Source of the DNA: Flavobacteriales bacterium UBA4422
GTDB lineage: Bacteria; Bacteroidota; Bacteroidia; Flavobacteriales_G; Salibacteraceae
Direction: 5' to 3'
Assembly (NCBI GenBank): GCA_002389645.1
Contig: DGQE01000015.1
Span: forward strand, 62,001 to 126,000
DNA length: 64,000 nt
How positions within the stretch are numbered: position 1 is the stretch's first letter; each line of letters begins with the position of its first letter. The position numbers were made by a program, and so were the translations under genes. Positions 44,692 through 54,909 of the stretch are shown piece after piece. Under the pieces are notes generated by a model, which was given only the letters and a program-made list of their open reading frames with translations, did not search any database and had not been told where the DNA came from.

Positions 44692-45684
44692 TCAGAATTT
44701 TGAAAGCGAATCCTTCAACCAATCGATTACTTCAATTTCGATAGAATCCGCTCCTTTATATTCTGCAAGATACACAGTCATCCAATCTCCTAAGTGAATC
44801 AAGTATAACGCTTGCTCAATTTTTGAATCTCCTTGAGCTCTATAATGATGAATATGTGGTGTTTTCTTTCTGATAACTGTTTCAGTCAGCTCCATGCGCT
44901 TTGCAACACGCGGATGATCGAAATTACTCGTGAGGTAAATCACGCTTAAGTCATGTGTTCCACTGGCCCATCCAACCAATTCATTATGGTTCATTTCCGG
45001 ATAAACATTGTGCCAGCTCAAGCCTTTACTGTTTTCACTAATTTGCTGATTCCATCGTGTGGCAACCCCTTCTAACCAAGAAGAAGTGTACACAATAGGC
45101 AACTTACTCTGAATACTTTCTGCCAATTGGCGAGCGGCTATGCGAATTGTTTCTTCGTTTGAATCAAGATAGGCAATTGCCTTTTGCACCTGTGCTTTCC
45201 AATCGGGCGAAGTCATGCCAAATGCTTCCGCCATCCTAAACAATTGTACAATAGTCAATCCAAAAGCAGCACGCGGTGGCAATCCACCGGGAACCGCAAT
45301 CAAAGGCCAATTATTTTCAACGGCCATATCACTCAATTTACCACCCGAAGAAATGCATGCAATATTGGCGCCTTGCTCGATGGCTTGATCAATAGCTTCT
45401 AGCGTCTCCTCGGTATTTCCAGAGTATGAGCAAGCAATAATAAGCGTCTTATCATCTACAAAGGCAGGAATAGTGTAATCTTTTGAAGATTGCACTGGAA
45501 CTGAGCAATGATCTGCTAAAAGCTGAGAAAGTATCGTTCCTCCAATTCCTGAACCACCCAATCCACAAACCAGAACATTATTAAACTCTGGAACCGAATC
45601 CAGTTTGAATTGATCAGCAATTGTAATTGCATCCGAAAGGTGGGCAGTAAAGTCAGCAACCAGTAAATCCATCGTTTTTTCCAT
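44692..45684 (-). CDS. SIS-domain phosphoglucose/phosphomannose isomerase
   Basis: Two SIS domains: the first has VLVCGLGGSGIGG (~38-50) and ACSYSGNTEETL (~84-95), and the C-terminal half matches the bacterial phospho-glucose isomerase C-terminal region (WNQQISENSKG, then PEMNHNELVGW). Interconverts fructose-6-P with glucose-6-P or mannose-6-P, so it may feed the GDP-mannose enzyme at 23335-24420. I chose the ATG at 45684. A longer frame begins at 45705, but a TATATTTG promoter-like box lies between the two. Confidence 0.85.
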   Translation of the reverse strand: MEKTMDLLVADFTAHLSDAITIADQFKLDSVPEFNNVLVCGLGGSGIGGTILSQLLADHCSVPVQSSKDYTIPAFVDDKTLIIACSYSGNTEETLEAIDQAIEQGANIACISSGGKLSDMAVENNWPLIAVPGGLPPRAAFGLTIVQLFRMAEAFGMTSPDWKAQVQKAIAYLDSNEETIRIAARQLAESIQSKLPIVYTSSWLEGVATRWNQQISENSKGLSWHNVYPEMNHNELVGWASGTHDLSVIYLTSNFDHPRVAKRMELTETVIRKKTPHIHHYRAQGDSKIEQALYLIHLGDWMTVYLAEYKGADSIEIEVIDWLKDSLSKF

Positions 45685-45830
45685 AGCGGCAAATATAGTA
45701 GTCATGGCTATTGCTTGCTTCTATGTCGAAGTCAAGAAAAGGTTAATGATTGTTAGTCAAAACAACCCATTATCTCTCTTTATTATTCTCGCAATTCTGT
45801 TCATCTTTGCCAACCCAATAATTTGAATGC

Positions 45831-47351
45831 ATGTCACAAGAATTGAACGATCAAGAAATCGAGAGAAGACAAAGCTTAAACGAGATGCGCGAGCTAGGCA
45901 TCGAGCCTTTTCCAGCTGCTCTTTACCCTGTAAATATTACTAGCAAGGCAATTAAGGCAGAATTTAAAGAGGAAGAAAAGAACCTTCAAGAAGTGTGCAT
46001 TGCGGGTCGACTGATGAGCCGAAGAGTTATGGGCAAGGCGTCTTTTGCTGAAATCATGGATCACGAAGGACGAATTCAAGTGTATCTTAATCGTGATGAA
46101 CTTTGCCCTGACGAAGACAAAACAACATACAACACGGTATTTAAGAAGCTCTTAGATATAGGCGACTTCATTGGAATCAAGGGATATGTTTTCACCACTA
46201 AAGTGGGTGAAATATCGGTTCACGTAAAAGAACTTACTGTTCTATCTAAATCTCTTCGTCCGCTGCCTATCGTGAAGACGGATGCCGAAGGCAATGTGCA
46301 CGATGGTTTTGCAGATAAAGAGCAACGCTACCGTATGCGTTATCTTGATCTTGTGGTTAATCCAGAGGTGAAAGATGTCTTTGTGAGTAGAACTAAGATT
46401 ATGAACTCCATGCGTGAGTTCTTCAACTCAAAAGGATACCTCGAAGTTGACACGCCTGTTCTTCAACCTATTCCAGGTGGAGCGGCTGCACGTCCATTCA
46501 TTACACATCATAATTCATTGGATATGGAGATGTACTTGCGTATCGCAAATGAGCTTTACTTGAAGCGCTTAATCGTTGGCGGATTTGACGGAGTATATGA
46601 GTTTTCTCGCAACTTCAGAAATGAAGGAATGGACAGAACGCACAATCCTGAATTTACAGTAATGGAGATTTATGTAGCCTATAAAGACTACAACTGGATG
46701 ATGGATTTTACCGAAGAAATGATAGAAAAAGCAGCGCTTGATTTGCACGGTAAAACAGAGCTTCCTGTTGGCGACAACACCATCAATTTCCAGCGACCAT
46801 TCAAGAGGGTTGGCTTCTTAGATGCGATCAAGGAATATACAGGAACGGACGTTTCCGAAATGAATGAAGATGAATTAAGAACTTTCTGCACATCAATTCA
46901 TATTGAAACCGACCCAAGTATGGGCAAGGCGAAATTGCTCGATGAAATTTTTGGTGAAAAATGCGAGCCTAAATTCATTCAGCCGACATTCGTTATGGAC
47001 TACCCCATTGAAATGAGTCCATTATGCAAAAAACACCGCAAGAATCCTTCGCTTACCGAGCGCTTTGAACTGATGATTAACGGAAAAGAAGTCGCCAATG
47101 CCTATTCAGAATTGAACGACCCTATCGATCAAAGGGAACGCTTTGAAGATCAATTAAAGCTCAGCGAAAAAGGTGATGATGAAGCCATGTTTATCGATCA
47201 AGATTTCTTAAGAGCATTGGAATACGGTATGCCACCAACATCTGGAATGGGAATTGGTGTAGACCGCTTGGTAATGTATTTAACAAATCAGACTTCTATT
47301 CAAGATGTTCTCCTCTTTCCACAAATGAGGCCTGAAAGGTCGAGTTCATAG
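45831..47351 (+). CDS. lysS: Lysyl-tRNA synthetase, class II
   Basis: Charges tRNA-Lys. An N-terminal OB anticodon-binding domain (VCIAGRLMSRRVMGKASFAEI, ~50-70) is followed by the class II core: motif 1 in FNSKGYLEVDTPVLQPIPGGAAARPF, motif 2 FRNEGMDRTHNPEFT (~262-276) and motif 3 GMGIGVDRLVMYLT (~472-485). 506 residues ends close after motif 3, as in E. coli, so no C-terminal extension is present. Confidence 0.97.
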   Translation: MSQELNDQEIERRQSLNEMRELGIEPFPAALYPVNITSKAIKAEFKEEEKNLQEVCIAGRLMSRRVMGKASFAEIMDHEGRIQVYLNRDELCPDEDKTTYNTVFKKLLDIGDFIGIKGYVFTTKVGEISVHVKELTVLSKSLRPLPIVKTDAEGNVHDGFADKEQRYRMRYLDLVVNPEVKDVFVSRTKIMNSMREFFNSKGYLEVDTPVLQPIPGGAAARPFITHHNSLDMEMYLRIANELYLKRLIVGGFDGVYEFSRNFRNEGMDRTHNPEFTVMEIYVAYKDYNWMMDFTEEMIEKAALDLHGKTELPVGDNTINFQRPFKRVGFLDAIKEYTGTDVSEMNEDELRTFCTSIHIETDPSMGKAKLLDEIFGEKCEPKFIQPTFVMDYPIEMSPLCKKHRKNPSLTERFELMINGKEVANAYSELNDPIDQRERFEDQLKLSEKGDDEAMFIDQDFLRALEYGMPPTSGMGIGVDRLVMYLTNQTSIQDVLLFPQMRPERSSS

Positions 47352-47366
47352 GTTTAAGGAATAGCC

Positions 47367-48563
47367 TCAAGAATCGTAAGACTCCTTGACCGGCTCATCG
47401 GGAATAACGGCATCAAACGCCTTTTGACCTGCAGATAGCATTTTAGGTGCAATTTTAAATCGGCTAAAGCTGAAACTTAGGTAATAGAGTAAGAAACCAA
47501 AGGCCAAAATTTGACCTTTTAAAAATTGGTTTGCTGTGTCTTTACCATGAAATATTCCGATTAGTATGGCAGAAACCATCAAAATGGTCATCAACCAAAA
47601 TATCAAGAAGTAGCGCAATCGATCATTGATTAATTTCCGATGCGGTGAATAAAACCTAGAGGCATTAATGGTTTTATTTTTCATAGTAAACCAGAAGTGT
47701 GTTGAAAGCATGAAGAATAAAAATGTCAATCCACTCAACTGTTTGGCCACAGGGTTGATCAACCAAAAATCATAAAAGCCATGCATGATGGAGGCCAGCA
47801 CAAAACCTCCAATCAAATAAGGCCATCCTTTTAAAGCCTTTTTGTAAGTATACACCATAACCGAATAACCAACCACAGAGCTGAATGTCATATGCGCTAC
47901 GGTGGACATTAAAGCACGACCATTGATTGCAAAAAAGTTTGATTTCTGTATATACAACGCATTTTCAATGAAGGCAAAACCAAGTGCTGAAACCGAGGCA
48001 TAAAGGATGAAATCATAGGGTTCTCGTACTATCCTCTTGAACCGAACAATGATCAATAAGGGTAACAATTTTACAAACTCTTCTACCATTCCAATTCCGA
48101 TCGTGCAGTAGAAAAAATCATTAATTGTATCTCCATTCAACCTAAAATTCAATGTGCCTTTAATGAAGTCAGAAATTGGAAAAACCAGCCAAACTGTAAT
48201 GCAACCTAATAGAAATACAATAAACATATTGAGCCATCGCTCTGGGTCAAAAACATCAAGCTTACGAAGGTAAACCGCCCATATCGTGCTGATGGAGAGG
48301 GCTACTGCAATTCCTAGATAGGTATTAAATGATATTCGCTGCATTTCATCCTTCAAAGGAGAAACTGATGGAAGGAATAGCTCAATAATTATGAATCCAG
48401 CAATCAATAATCCGCCAACAGTTGCTACGTACTTATGCCTGCTAAATCTCCAAAACTTTTTATGATCCCTATTCTGCCTGAAGTCACTGATTTTGTATCG
48501 AACAAACTGAAAAAGCAGCAACAGTCCAACGATATTGAAAATGATATTGAGGGTATTCCACAC
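47367..48563 (-). CDS. PrsW family intramembrane metalloprotease
   Basis: About nine membrane helices. The PrsW hallmarks are present: EEFVK in GMVEEFVKLLPLLIIV (E-E-x-x-K, ~155-170), an internal histidine in ALMSTVAHMTFSSVVGY, and HGFYDFWL (H-x3-D). In Bacillus, PrsW cleaves an anti-sigma factor; the substrate here is unknown. 398 residues, convergent with lysS (15-base gap). Confidence 0.88.
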   Translation of the reverse strand: MWNTLNIIFNIVGLLLLFQFVRYKISDFRQNRDHKKFWRFSRHKYVATVGGLLIAGFIIIELFLPSVSPLKDEMQRISFNTYLGIAVALSISTIWAVYLRKLDVFDPERWLNMFIVFLLGCITVWLVFPISDFIKGTLNFRLNGDTINDFFYCTIGIGMVEEFVKLLPLLIIVRFKRIVREPYDFILYASVSALGFAFIENALYIQKSNFFAINGRALMSTVAHMTFSSVVGYSVMVYTYKKALKGWPYLIGGFVLASIMHGFYDFWLINPVAKQLSGLTFLFFMLSTHFWFTMKNKTINASRFYSPHRKLINDRLRYFLIFWLMTILMVSAILIGIFHGKDTANQFLKGQILAFGFLLYYLSFSFSRFKIAPKMLSAGQKAFDAVIPDEPVKESYDS

Positions 48564-48639
48564 ATCTCAAATCTCTAAAAAAGATCAAAGCCGAAGACAG
48601 AATAATCACTTTGCACTATGAATTTCTACATTTGATGCG

Positions 48640-49632
48640 ATGGACAAAACATTTGGTGTAATTGGTGGAGGAAGCTGGGCAACAGCTATAGCGAAAATGC
48701 TGAGCAACAATTCGTCAAAGGTGAATTGGTGGCTAAGAAGTGAGGAAAGCGTCAAGTATGTACAAAAATTCAAGCACAACGACCGCTATTTGCAGTCTGT
48801 AGAATTTGATTTAGAACGCGTTCATCCCAGTAATGATCTGAAGCAGGTAGTTGCAGACAGCGATGTTTTAGTGATTGCTATTCCGTCAGCATTTGTTTAT
48901 GATACTTTTAATGGCTTCAAAGTTGAAGGAATTGAAAACAAGATTTTGTTTAGTGCTATCAAAGGCATTGTTCCAGAATACCATTCTATTCCCGCTCGAT
49001 TCTTTCACAAAGAATTTGGAATTCCCTATGATCATATAGGAATCATTTCGGGGCCTTGCCATGCTGAAGAAATTGCTTTAGAGCGACTAAGTTACTTGAC
49101 ACTGGCTTGTCCAAATCAAGAGATTGCTCAAATGATGGCTACTGCTCTGGCTTGTAGGTATGTCAAGACTTCTACCTCTGAAGACATATTTGGCACAGAG
49201 ATTAGCGCTGTAATGAAAAACATTATGGCTATAGCCTCAGGCATTTGCCATGGCCTTGGTTACGGTGACAACTTTCAAGCGGTGTTGATTAGCAATGCGA
49301 TTCAAGAAATTGAAGAGTTTGTTGATGCCGTAAGCCCCGTGCACCGGGATGTAAATTCATCTGCCTACTTAGGAGACTTGCTTGTTACTGCATATTCTCA
49401 ATTCAGCAGGAACAGAGCTTTTGGAATGATGATAGGCAAAGGATACAGCGTAAAGGCAGCACAGTTAGAAATGAGCATGGTAGCTGAGGGCTATTATGCC
49501 GTGAAATCAATTGTTGAGATGAACAAAAAATTTGAGGTAAAGCTACCGATTACCCAAGCCGTGTATAACATCCTCTACGAAAAGATAAGTCCGGTGATAG
49601 AGATGAACTTGCTGAAAGACAAACTCATTTAA
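48640..49632 (+). CDS. gpsA: Glycerol-3-phosphate dehydrogenase [NAD(P)+]
   Basis: Makes sn-glycerol-3-phosphate for phospholipids. The Rossmann motif GVIGGGSWATAIAKML lies at the N-terminus (~6-21), with SAIKGI (~105) and the active-site lysine in GTEISAVMKNIMAIASGI (~187-204). 330 residues, typical. The stop overlaps by 3 bases the inferred natural stop of the convergent histidine kinase. Confidence 0.96.
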   Translation: MDKTFGVIGGGSWATAIAKMLSNNSSKVNWWLRSEESVKYVQKFKHNDRYLQSVEFDLERVHPSNDLKQVVADSDVLVIAIPSAFVYDTFNGFKVEGIENKILFSAIKGIVPEYHSIPARFFHKEFGIPYDHIGIISGPCHAEEIALERLSYLTLACPNQEIAQMMATALACRYVKTSTSEDIFGTEISAVMKNIMAIASGICHGLGYGDNFQAVLISNAIQEIEEFVDAVSPVHRDVNSSAYLGDLLVTAYSQFSRNRAFGMMIGKGYSVKAAQLEMSMVAEGYYAVKSIVEMNKKFEVKLPITQAVYNILYEKISPVIEMNLLKDKLI

Positions 49633-52070
49633 ACCTCAAGTGCAGGAATAAATATCTGGAATGTTGTTCCTTCACCTTCTTTAGATTTTAGATCAATTTC
49701 ACCCTTTAAGGTTTTAACCGATTCATTAAGTATATAAAGCCCTAATCCTAAGCCCGGTATGTACTTTTACCGCGAAAAAAGATATCCCAAATTTTATCCT
49801 TGTAATCGTCTTTGATGCCAATTCCACTATCCTCAATAATCAAATTCACACCATTTTCCCTCGATTCGGCACGCACAGAGATAAAGCTACTTTCCTTAGT
49901 TGTATCGGCATACTTAATTGCATTTGAGAGTAAGTTATTGACTATAATTTTTATACGCAACTGATCAGATTGAACGCATGTATTTTCCTCAACTTCGATG
50001 AAATAATCAATTTTATTATAGTTAGCCATGTAGACCAAGTCTGCCAAACAATTATCCACTACCTTCCTTAAACAAACATCTTGAGACTGCACCTCCATTC
50101 TCTTGTTTCGTGAATAATCAATTACATCTCTTATGCACAGATCTAATCGATCAAGAGCTGCACGCTGCATTGCCAAAATCCCGTCCAACTCTTCTCGATC
50201 ATCAGTATCTTCTGCCAATGAATTAAGACCCAGCACAGAAGCAATTGGAGCTCTTAAGTCATGAGAAATACTATATACAAAACGGTCGAGCTCCTTGTTT
50301 AATTGATTCAATTCTTCATTCCGATCTTCCAATCTGAATTGCGCTCTTTTGATATCATTAATGTCAAATGAATAGCCAATAAGAAACTTTTTTGGCTGGA
50401 GCTCTTGCATTAACGTGATTGGCACCAAGTTTCGAATATGATATGAGTCACGACCATCCTTGGTTTTCATTTTTTCTTCCCATCGAATAGTCAGATCACT
50501 AGTCATTGCTTTAGCAAACATCTGATCTCTTACTTCAGTAAAATCTCCCTTCAGTCCCCGATAATCCGAATAATCTTTATTCGTTTTACCTACCATCCAT
50601 TCTCGCAATTCATCATTCTGAATTGCGTTTCTACTGATGTAATGATACTTCAAGTCTTCGTCAATCAGCACAGACTCAACAGGAATATTATCCAATATAT
50701 TCTGGTAAAACTCACGTGTTGAAATGAGTTCTAACTCCTGATTTTTAAGCTCTGTTCTATCTTGAACAGTACCAAACCAAAATTCATTATCTCCTTCCTT
50801 TTCAAGTCCACATATGTAGTACAGATACTTTCTTGTTCCTCCTGGCCCCTTATACCATGATCCAAACTCAAACGAAATATTCATTTTTGCAGCACGGTTG
50901 ATTCCTTCTGATATGGTTTCCTGATCTATATCCTCAAAACCCTCAAGCCAAACTGAAAAAGAATCTTGATAGTCTGCGGCAAGGAATCCGTGAATGTGAG
51001 CGCATTCGCCAGACCAATCCACTCTATTAAAAGAAGGAAATACGCGCCAGTTCCCCAGTTTCGCCAATTGTTGCGAACTTCTTAATTGTCGCTCACTTTC
51101 TTGAATCTGAACATTCTGCTCTTGCTGCAACGTTACATCTGTGATTGTGCCGACCAAGTAATCGCCACCGTTTTCTTGTATCAAAGTGCAACTTAATCGC
51201 CCCCAAAAATTAGAACCATCCACTTTTCTATAGCTCATCAAAACATTGCTCACCTTTCCTTGATATTCTAGCCAATAATGAGTCTCTTTCTGCTTTTGAG
51301 TTGTAGACATTTACTGGCGGTGTTTCCAGCATGCTTCGCTTAGATTCGTAACCAAACATTCGAGCAAAAGCCTCGTTCACATATACAAATCCGAATTGAA
51401 CTGAAGACTTGAAAATGGCCTCCTCCATATTATCACTAATGGTTTGCAATATGCTTGCGTCTCTCGCAGATTCTTTCAATGTCTCTTCAGTTCGTGCGTT
51501 TCTCTTCGAAGAGCTCTGAAACAACACAGCGCCCATCATTATAACCAGGCCTGCTGAAAGGCTGAAAGAAGCTACTCGGAGACTTGCTGTTTCTTCAATA
51601 GACAATTCGGTCAGTTGGATATCAAAAAGTAAAAGTGTGCCAAGAAGGGTTATAAACATGAACACAGCAAGTGTCATGAGATTCTTAGCAGTTCGGCTCT
51701 TAAAAAGAAAAACAAATGCTAAAAAGCATACCAATGCGATGTATTGAAAATTTACGTCAAGACCGAAATATGCGGAAATGCCTAAAATTAAAACAGCTGG
51801 ATCTACAATAAATAAAGATCGTGCAATGTTGTATTTCCTTCTTGAATTTAAAGCAAACACCAGTATTGCTGCAAAAAGGTGAATAAACAGAATACTTAAA
51901 ACAAATATCCAGTGAGCCGGCATGAAATAAATGACAGATAGGCCTGACATCCAAACCATAATCGCACCATGCAACTTGATTGAATTAATGACACGAATTT
52001 CATCGGTTTGGCCCCTTGAGGTATCAGGATAGACGCCAGTGCCAACTATTCTCTTAAATAAATTTCTCAC
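49629..52070 (-). pseudogene. PAS-domain sensor histidine kinase split by two frameshifts
   Basis: A GTG start at 52070 overlaps the uvrC stop (GTGA). The first part (52070-~51245) has about six membrane helices and the start of a PAS domain. The frame then shifts within the PAS domain at about 51245-51265, and the second part (to 49748) carries two more PAS domains, HisKA (SISHDLRAPIASV, phospho-accepting His) and HATPase with N box NNLLSNAIKYAD and G1 EDSGIGI. Near 49758 a second shift is needed to read the G2 box PGLGLGLYILNES and end at 49629. The shifts are opposite, so the last part returns to the original frame. Taken as is, no product contains a complete kinase. Either a recent pseudogene or sequence errors. 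Confidence 0.82.
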
Positions 52071-53878
52071 TTTTCTGTGGCGAAATATACGACAATGGAC
52101 TTCGCTTGCGACTTCGAAACCACAGCAGAAAGTTGATCTTCACTCAACTCTTTAATACGCTCTAAACTGTAAAATGACTTCAATAATTCTTTAGCTGTTT
52201 TCTCACCTATACCATCAATCTGCAGAAGCTCGCTATTAAATGCATTTTTACTACGTTTTGATCTGTGATGAGTGATTCCAAAACGATGTGCCTCATTTCT
52301 TAAGCGTTGAATCAACTTCAATGACTCAGAACGCTTGTCTATATAAAGCGGAATTGGATCTTCAGGAAAGAAAATTTCTTCAAGTTTTTTGGCAATCCCT
52401 ACAATTGTAATTCTCCCTCTTAAGTCCAATTTATCTAAGCTTTTAAGCGCAGAACTTAACTGCCCTTTTCCTCCGTCAATAATGATTAATTGTGGCAAAG
52501 ACATGTTTTCGTCTAACATGCGCTTGTACCTGCGGTAGACTACCTCTTCCATAGATGCAAAATCATCCGGACCTTCTACCGTCTTAATATTGAAGTGTCT
52601 GTAATCCTGCTTGCTAGGCTTCGCATTTTTAAATACGACACAAGCCGCCACGGGAAATGACCCATGAAAATTAGAATTATCAAAGCATTCGATATGCTGC
52701 GGTAAATCTTTCATTCTCAAATCATCACGAAGAGTTTGAAGCACTCTGTTTGCATGACGATTGGGATCCACTTTTTCTTGTGCTCTATGACGGTCAAGCA
52801 TAAAGAACTTGAGATTTCTGACCGAAAAGTCAACCAACGATTTTTTATCTCCACGATGTGGTTGATGGAAGCTTACACCATCCCAATCGACATCTACTGA
52901 ATGACTTGTAAGCACCTCACAAGCGCTACTTTGAAATAGGTTTCGCATCTCGGCAATGGTCGAAAGCAAAATATCAGACTCTTGTTCATCGAGTTTCTTT
53001 TTGAACTCTACTGAATGAGACTGAATAATGGCGCCATTCACCACTCTCATATAATTTACATAGGTAAAGACATCATCCGATGTCACTGAAGCGACATCCA
53101 CATCCCGAATGCTCGGGTTTACCACTACAGATTTGCTTTGATAATCCTGCAAAAGGTCTATGCTGTTTTTGTCGGCAGCTGCCGACTCAAAGTCAAGTGA
53201 TTCAGCAGCTTCCTGCATACTGGCCCTATACTCTTTAATCACGTCATCCACATCTCCCTTGATCAACTTTCTGATTTCATCAATCGATTTATTGTAGGAT
53301 GCTTCAGTTTGTTTGTCTTCGCAAGGTCCAAGACAGTTTCCTAAGTGATATTCTAAGCAAACTTTAAATTTTCCCTTTTGAATATTCTCCTCCGACAATT
53401 GAAAATTGCACGTGCGCACTTTATGAAGCTTTGTCGCCAGTCCAATAACAGCCTTCATTCTTTTCACGGATGCATAAGGACCATAGTATTCTGACCCATC
53501 TCGGATAACATTTCTTGTCGGGAAAACCCGAGGGAAGCGTTCCTTCTTAATACAAATCCATGGATACGTCTTATCATCACGAAGTTGAATGTTATACTTG
53601 GGCTGATGCTCCTTGATCATCGAGTTTTCAAGAAGCAATGCTTCGAACTCATTACCCACAATAATGTGGGTAACTGACTCAATCTTTTTTACCAGAAGCC
53701 TTGTTTTACCGCTATCGTACTTATCTCTGTTAAAGTAAGATGAAACCCTTTTCCTTAAATCCTTTGCTTTGCCCACATAGATGATGACCCCTGCTTTGTC
53801 CTTGAACTGATAAACACCAGGTTTGTGGGGTAGGTTAGTCACTTGTTCTTTTAACTCCTCGGTTATTTCATCCATCAT
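52067..53878 (-). CDS. uvrC: Excinuclease ABC subunit C
   Basis: Dual-incision nuclease of nucleotide excision repair. GIY-YIG domain at the N-terminus (GVYQFKDKAGVIIYVGKAKDLRKRV, ~20-44), UVR motif (ESLDFESAAADKNSIDLLQDY, ~218-238), C-terminal RNase H-like nuclease (HIECFDNSNFHGSFPVAACVVF, IIDGGKGQL) and a tandem HhH end (LLQIDGIGEKTAKELL). 603 residues. It is divergent from the CarH-like regulator, 116-146 bases away, across a region with GTTTAA half-sites. Confidence 0.96.
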   Translation of the reverse strand: MMDEITEELKEQVTNLPHKPGVYQFKDKAGVIIYVGKAKDLRKRVSSYFNRDKYDSGKTRLLVKKIESVTHIIVGNEFEALLLENSMIKEHQPKYNIQLRDDKTYPWICIKKERFPRVFPTRNVIRDGSEYYGPYASVKRMKAVIGLATKLHKVRTCNFQLSEENIQKGKFKVCLEYHLGNCLGPCEDKQTEASYNKSIDEIRKLIKGDVDDVIKEYRASMQEAAESLDFESAAADKNSIDLLQDYQSKSVVVNPSIRDVDVASVTSDDVFTYVNYMRVVNGAIIQSHSVEFKKKLDEQESDILLSTIAEMRNLFQSSACEVLTSHSVDVDWDGVSFHQPHRGDKKSLVDFSVRNLKFFMLDRHRAQEKVDPNRHANRVLQTLRDDLRMKDLPQHIECFDNSNFHGSFPVAACVVFKNAKPSKQDYRHFNIKTVEGPDDFASMEEVVYRRYKRMLDENMSLPQLIIIDGGKGQLSSALKSLDKLDLRGRITIVGIAKKLEEIFFPEDPIPLYIDKRSESLKLIQRLRNEAHRFGITHHRSKRSKNAFNSELLQIDGIGEKTAKELLKSFYSLERIKELSEDQLSAVVSKSQAKSIVVYFATEK

Positions 53879-53913
53879 TTTGCCAATCGCGGTTATGAAG
53901 TTTTATATTAAAT

Positions 53914-53961
53914 GTTTAATCTTGAAAGGCAAGACTTTAAACAAAGTAAAAAGAGTTTAAT
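53914..53961. promoter_or_regulatory. Candidate operator array and promoter between uvrC and the CarH-like gene
   Basis: Three half-sites with core GTTTAA occur at 53914-53920 (GTTTAAT), 53936-53942 (TTTAAAC, inverted) and 53955-53961 (GTTTAAT), about 20 bases apart. The third overlaps a -7-like box TAATTTTG (53958-53965). The same core recurs before the ECF sigma gene. Binding of the regulator to its own promoter is inference. Confidence 0.4.
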
Positions 53962-54024
53962 TTTGCACTGAAGTACAAACTTATCGAACACTTCATGATA
54001 AGCGTTGTTAAGAGCAACACAATT

Positions 54025-54909
54025 ATGGGAGCATATTCAATCAAGGATTTAGAGCAATTGTCGGGCATAAAGGCTCACACAATTAGAATTTGGGAGCAGC
54101 GATATAAAATTATTGAGCCTAAAAGAACCAACACCAATATTCGCTTCTACGATGACGATCAATTGAAGTATCTCTTAAATGTAGCTCTGCTGTCAAGGCA
54201 TGGCCATAAGATCTCATTCATTTCTCAGCTCGATGAAAATACTTTTCAGAAAGAGGTAGAAAAACTCTATGAGCAAACACTGCTGCACGACCCAGATGTC
54301 ATTCTTGATTTAGACTCTAACGATCTGATGGTGTCTATGATAGATATGAATTCGGAAAAGTTTCATAGGATTTATGAAAACTCTGTTCGAAATAATGGAT
54401 TTGAAAAAACCATCACTGACCTAATTTATCCATTCCTTGAGAAGGTAGGTATTCTTTGGACTCTAGATCAAATCAATCCAGCGCATGAACACTTTATTAG
54501 TTGTTTGATTCGTCAGAAAATAATCTCTGGGATAGATCTTCTTCCCAACCAAAGCGATGGCAAGAAATTCGTACTGTTCCTTCCAGAAGGCGAGTTCCAT
54601 GAAATCGGCCTATTAATGGCCAACTATCTTCTGAAGAAAAAAGGGTGCTCTGTTTATTATATGGGTCAAAACCTACCAGACCGAGATGTTGAGCGTTGTA
54701 TTGAAACAATTGAACCTGACAGCATCCTCACATTCTTTGTGGATCCCGCTGTAGTGAGCAAAGCAGCGCACTCAATAGAAAAATTCAGTTCTTTCGACCC
54801 GAACTTGCAAATTCTTGTTGCTGTCAGATCTTCGCCAGAAATCGATGCTTTAAAGAAAGAAAATGTCCATTTTCTCCATGGAATGAAAGACTTAGATAAC
54901 TACCTATAG
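54025..54909 (+). CDS. MerR-type B12-dependent photoreceptor/repressor, CarH/LitR-like
   Basis: Residues 1-70 form the MerR winged helix (YSIKDLEQLSGIKAHTIRIWEQRY). Residues ~75-170 are the helical cobalamin-cap domain with W145-x9-E155-H156, the light-sensing motif of CarH. Residues ~180-294 are the Rossmann B12-binding domain with E190-F-H192-E-I-G195, the E-x-H-x-x-G motif whose His ligates cobalt. In known CarH, AdoCbl-bound tetramer represses in the dark and light breaks the Co-C bond and frees DNA. The residue after W145 is Thr; Thermus CarH has His there. ATG at 54025 fits the family start; 53995 is an alternative. Next gene is an ECF sigma factor, then crt genes. Confidence 0.9.
   Translation: MGAYSIKDLEQLSGIKAHTIRIWEQRYKIIEPKRTNTNIRFYDDDQLKYLLNVALLSRHGHKISFISQLDENTFQKEVEKLYEQTLLHDPDVILDLDSNDLMVSMIDMNSEKFHRIYENSVRNNGFEKTITDLIYPFLEKVGILWTLDQINPAHEHFISCLIRQKIISGIDLLPNQSDGKKFVLFLPEGEFHEIGLLMANYLLKKKGCSVYYMGQNLPDRDVERCIETIEPDSILTFFVDPAVVSKAAHSIEKFSSFDPNLQILVAVRSSPEIDALKKENVHFLHGMKDLDNYL

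Noticed and set aside
49629..52070. Programmed ribosomal frameshifting in the histidine kinase
   Set aside because: No slippery heptamer or downstream structure is evident, and two opposite shifts 1.5 kb apart are more simply mutations or sequence errors.
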